Source of the DNA: Gymnorhina tibicen
Lineage: Eukaryota; Chordata; Aves; Passeriformes; Artamidae
DNA: 64,000 nt
Direction of reading: 5' to 3'
NCBI GenBank assembly: GCA_013399875.1
Contig: VXAZ01009496.1
Location: 997,275-1,061,274, forward strand
In this document: one piece after another, positions 60,961 to 64,000 of the stretch
How positions within the stretch are numbered: the first letter of the stretch is position 1
Layout: each line of letters opens with the position of its first letter
Translations under genes and position numbers: made by a program
The notes under the pieces: model-generated
What the model saw: only the letters and a program-made list of their open reading frames with translations
Database searches by the model: none
Told to the model about the DNA's origin: nothing

Positions 60961-63740
60961 CTGTGTGTGGTGTGCTCTGTGGGGTTCTGGTATGGTGGAA
61001 GTCTGTTCATGGATCCCTGTTGGGCACGTGAGAGCTCAGTCCAGAGCCAGCAGTGGTTGGGTGTTCTCACTTTCCCCCTGGTCTTCGTGTTTCAGCGTGC
61101 CGGCTTCCACCACAGACTGGGACCTGAAAGCAGGAAAACACACATGCTAGCAAGGGCTGCTGCAGAAGCACTCACCTCCCTGGGGTCCCCGTGCTTCCTT
61201 TCATGATCTTTGCTCTACTCCATTTTCATCTTTATGGCTTTTAAATTCTTTTCTGTGGAAAGCATAAGGAATTTGAGAAACACTCCTTTAAATACAAGCA
61301 GGGAAGTGACTCGTGATCTCAAATTCTTTCAAAATATTTAGTGCTTACCTACTATTCATAGTGCTGAACATGCTCAGCAACTTAAAGACCTGGCCCTGCA
61401 AAACCATGAGGTCTGTTGGTGCTCAGTGTCTTCCTAGGCAAAGCTCTGTATGCAACTGCTCACTGGAAAGCAAAGTCATTTGCACAGGTGCTTGTGGGAG
61501 TGAGTCACAGCTCGTGCTTGTTGCAAATATTGAGAAATACAAGTAGGTAAATCACATTTTACTGATGTAGGGCTTTACAGGGCAGAGCTTCCACAAGGTA
61601 TCCAAGACCAATAAAGAAGACAGAGTTAATATGAAAATGAGGGAGCTTCTGGTGTGCCCAGTCCTGGAGTTTATCTCCCTGTCTACACTCTTGAAGGATA
61701 ACTTTATTCAGAGTTAGTCAATTTTAAATTAACTTCTGTCTTCAATGTGGGAAGTATAGTTTATCCTTTGCTATTAATGGATTAAAAAAATCCAAACATG
61801 GAAAAAAAGAGTAAACACTAGAGAAAGGGGAGTGTCATGATTTCTTGCAGTAACAGAAGCTGAATGGGCTCAAAATAGTGGGAAAATCCAAGACTACTTC
61901 ATTTTCTGAGGTCTGTGTGCTCTAATGTTTGCTTGCTGAGCTATGGAAGGAGGATCTGATGAGTTTATTGTTACAGAGATTTTTTTATCCTCCATTTTCT
62001 CTGTTTTGGGCTAGGAGTTGCCTGCCAGTTTGGAGGAGACAGTGAGCTTCAGAGCAAGGTCACTGGGTGAATCTGGAACTTTTTCATAAAGGGGGATAAA
62101 GTCATCCAGACCAGGCATTCACATAGTGCATAGTATTGTTTTAAAGAGACAGTTTTCTCATGTATAGCTTCTAGAATTAGGGCTAGCTCTCATTCCATAC
62201 ATGATGCATTTGTAGTTCCCAATTGTTCATTTGTGCTTTAGCTATTTTGTGAGATTAGATGTCACCTCTCTTTTGATAAGAATCCTTAATAAATTGCATC
62301 CTTTGGTACTGCAGGACTGAATACCATGACTGTGAATAACTTGTATGATAATTATTCTTATGCCTGGACCTTTCATTAAAGCATAATAAAAAATTTTCAT
62401 TTAAAAAAAAAATTCCAAAGAAAGATAACAAAAACTGGATGCTCAATGGGAAGATTTTATGCCATAATTTTCAGAGAAATTGTGTTTGCTCAAATGTTTT
62501 CACTGCATATTTTTTACAGATATGACGTGCATAATGTTTACAATTGCATTTTAATATAGAAAAGCAACTGATTTGGGAAATTATGCAAAATGGCAATTTA
62601 CATATTTCTAGCATGAGGCAGCAAAAACTAATCATGTGGCTTTCAAACTGTTACGGAATGGATTCAAATTGCAACATCATCAGGTTTTTATTTTCTTTTT
62701 GACTACCAGATTAAATTATTATTAAACAGTACCTGATGTACAGTACAACAGTACTTGTCACCAGTGTATTATTTCTGTCTGACCCACTGCTCTTGAATGG
62801 ATATAAAAAGTTGTGTATCCTTTGCAGCATTTACCAGCAGACAGCAGAAAGTTTCTGCTCTAAGTCAACTGTGAAAAATCTCAAAATTTTTCCTTTTGTG
62901 ATCGCTGCTGATCATCTCTGCTCTCATCTCATTACACACTCAAAAATTTTTGCATCTGTAACAGCAAGATACCGGGTTCTCCACCATGCTGGTACTTGGA
63001 TGCACACCACCTTGGAAGCAACATAATCCCAAATTCTCTGTGCAGGTCCTATGCTTCTCCTTTTCACACGGAAACAAAACATCCAGAGCACTGAGTAAGT
63101 GTGTTGTAACCCACCTGACCTCCAAATTCAAGATGCCAAATGATTCAAATGCTATGCCCAGCCCTTCTGAATAACGTGAAGAGGGATCCAACAGATTTTT
63201 GTAACTACCAAGCTCTGCAGCAACGATTTCTTTCTGTTTCTGCTAAAAGCTGTTTAGATTACTATCCTAAAATAAGCAATTCTGATATCTGTCTGTAGAG
63301 TACAGTCATGGTTTGAACAATCATCTCTATTTTCTAAGACACCACAAAAAAAGGACTTGTGTTTGGATTTCCATTTTCCAAATACATCAGGGGTATTTTT
63401 TTTGCTGAGAAGTGTTTCTAGTTTTGTTTTTAACTTACTTTTTATGTAGAAAAGCAGAAAACCAGTCAATTCTGAACAAGATTCAAGAATACCTTTTTCA
63501 TATTCTTCATTTATGGTAAATGTTAAAAATGTAGATAGTTGGGAAAGGATTTTGACGATATGAATCAATGCAGCTCACAATCTAATGTAATAACTTAGCA
63601 TGAGATATATATCTCACTGGCCCAAAACATCCTGGTAATTTGCACAGGTGTTTGCAGGATTCTCTTTATTTAATGACAAATAAAAGATGATTTGCAGCAG
63701 GCCACAGTGGCAGAAAGTATTTTCAACTGACCAGTAACTG

Positions 63741-64000
63741 TAGAATCACAGAATCACAGAATACGCTGAGTTGGAAGGGACCCATCAGGATCACTGAGTC
63801 CAACTCCTGGCCCTGCACAGGACACCTCAAGAGTCACACCATGTGCCCAAGAGCATTGTCCAAATGCTTCTTGAACTCTTTCAAGCTTGCTGCTGTGACC
63901 ACTTCCCTGGGGAGCCTTTTCCAGTGCCCAACCACCCTCTGGGTGAAGAATCTTTTCCTGATATCCAAAGTAAACCTGCCCCAACTCAGCTTCATGCCAT
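63741..64000 (-). mobile_element. CR1 LINE, well-preserved copy running off the window
   Basis: A double octamer tail (AATCACAGAATCACAGAAT) followed by GAGTTGGAAGGGACCCATCA and the canonical CR1 3' region. It includes GGGTGAAGAATCTTTTCCTG near the right edge. It looks less decayed than the intronic copies and its 5' part lies beyond 64000. Confidence 0.92.

Larger units (their letters stand above)
59877..63740. other. Presumed intergenic region downstream of ASPH
   Basis: No coding exon, RNA gene or full repeat was recognised on either strand; it holds the two alternating tracts at 60248 and 60939. In mammals the gene beyond the ASPH 3' end is, from memory, CLVS1 in tail-to-tail orientation, so a minus-strand 3' UTR could extend into this part, but nothing in the sequence shows it. 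Confidence 0.6.

Noticed and set aside
60815..61206. Overlapping 111- and 103-codon + strand frames in a CpG-richer patch.
   Set aside because: Two frames are open at once through a GT repeat, with no domain or splice signals; composition effect is more likely than a gene.

Overview
The window is vertebrate nuclear DNA, almost certainly from a bird. It is AT-rich, its genes are split by GT-AG introns, and its recognisable interspersed repeats are CR1 LINEs, several with the avian-style 3' tail (AATCATAGAAT/AATCACAGAAT reading leftwards on the + strand). No bacterial genes, CRISPR arrays, endogenous retroviruses, tRNA or rRNA genes were seen.

One gene dominates. From 655 to 55743 the + strand carries 13 coding exons forming the C-terminal two thirds of aspartate beta-hydroxylase (ASPH), an ER-lumenal 2-oxoglutarate/Fe(II) oxygenase that hydroxylates Asp/Asn in EGF-like domains. 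All exon phases join without a frameshift and encode about 462 residues up to a TAG at 55741-55743. Counting back from that stop on a 758-residue (human-length) scheme puts the known active-site residues on their human numbers: His679, His725, Arg735, Ser668 and the Cys641/Cys648 pair. This is therefore an intact gene. The 5' part (cytosolic tail, membrane anchor, first lumenal exons) lies left of the window.

Layout: 1-654 is the end of an upstream intron. Two short in-frame Lys/Glu-rich linker exons (655-699 and 10184-10225) sit in very long introns. The TPR-like helical region runs from about 22723 to 39243 and the oxygenase domain from about 43983 to 55743. A roughly 4.1 kb 3' UTR runs to a poly(A) signal at 59853-59858. 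The rest to 64000 looks intergenic and ends in a CR1 copy that runs off the window.

The most interesting non-obvious element is a strong splice acceptor at 4911-4912. Read in phase from exon 655-699 it adds two residues and a stop, followed by about 1.9-2.9 kb of repeat-free AT-rich DNA with several AATAAA signals. It is a candidate alternative last exon for a short, non-catalytic (junctate-like) product. Other points are CR1 copies in both orientations, including a 2.2 kb copy with decayed reverse transcriptase sequence, a 270-bp A/C-only tract with many C-runs in the last intron, alternating purine-pyrimidine tracts downstream of the gene, and small inverted and tandem repeats. I found no convincing undescribed system.
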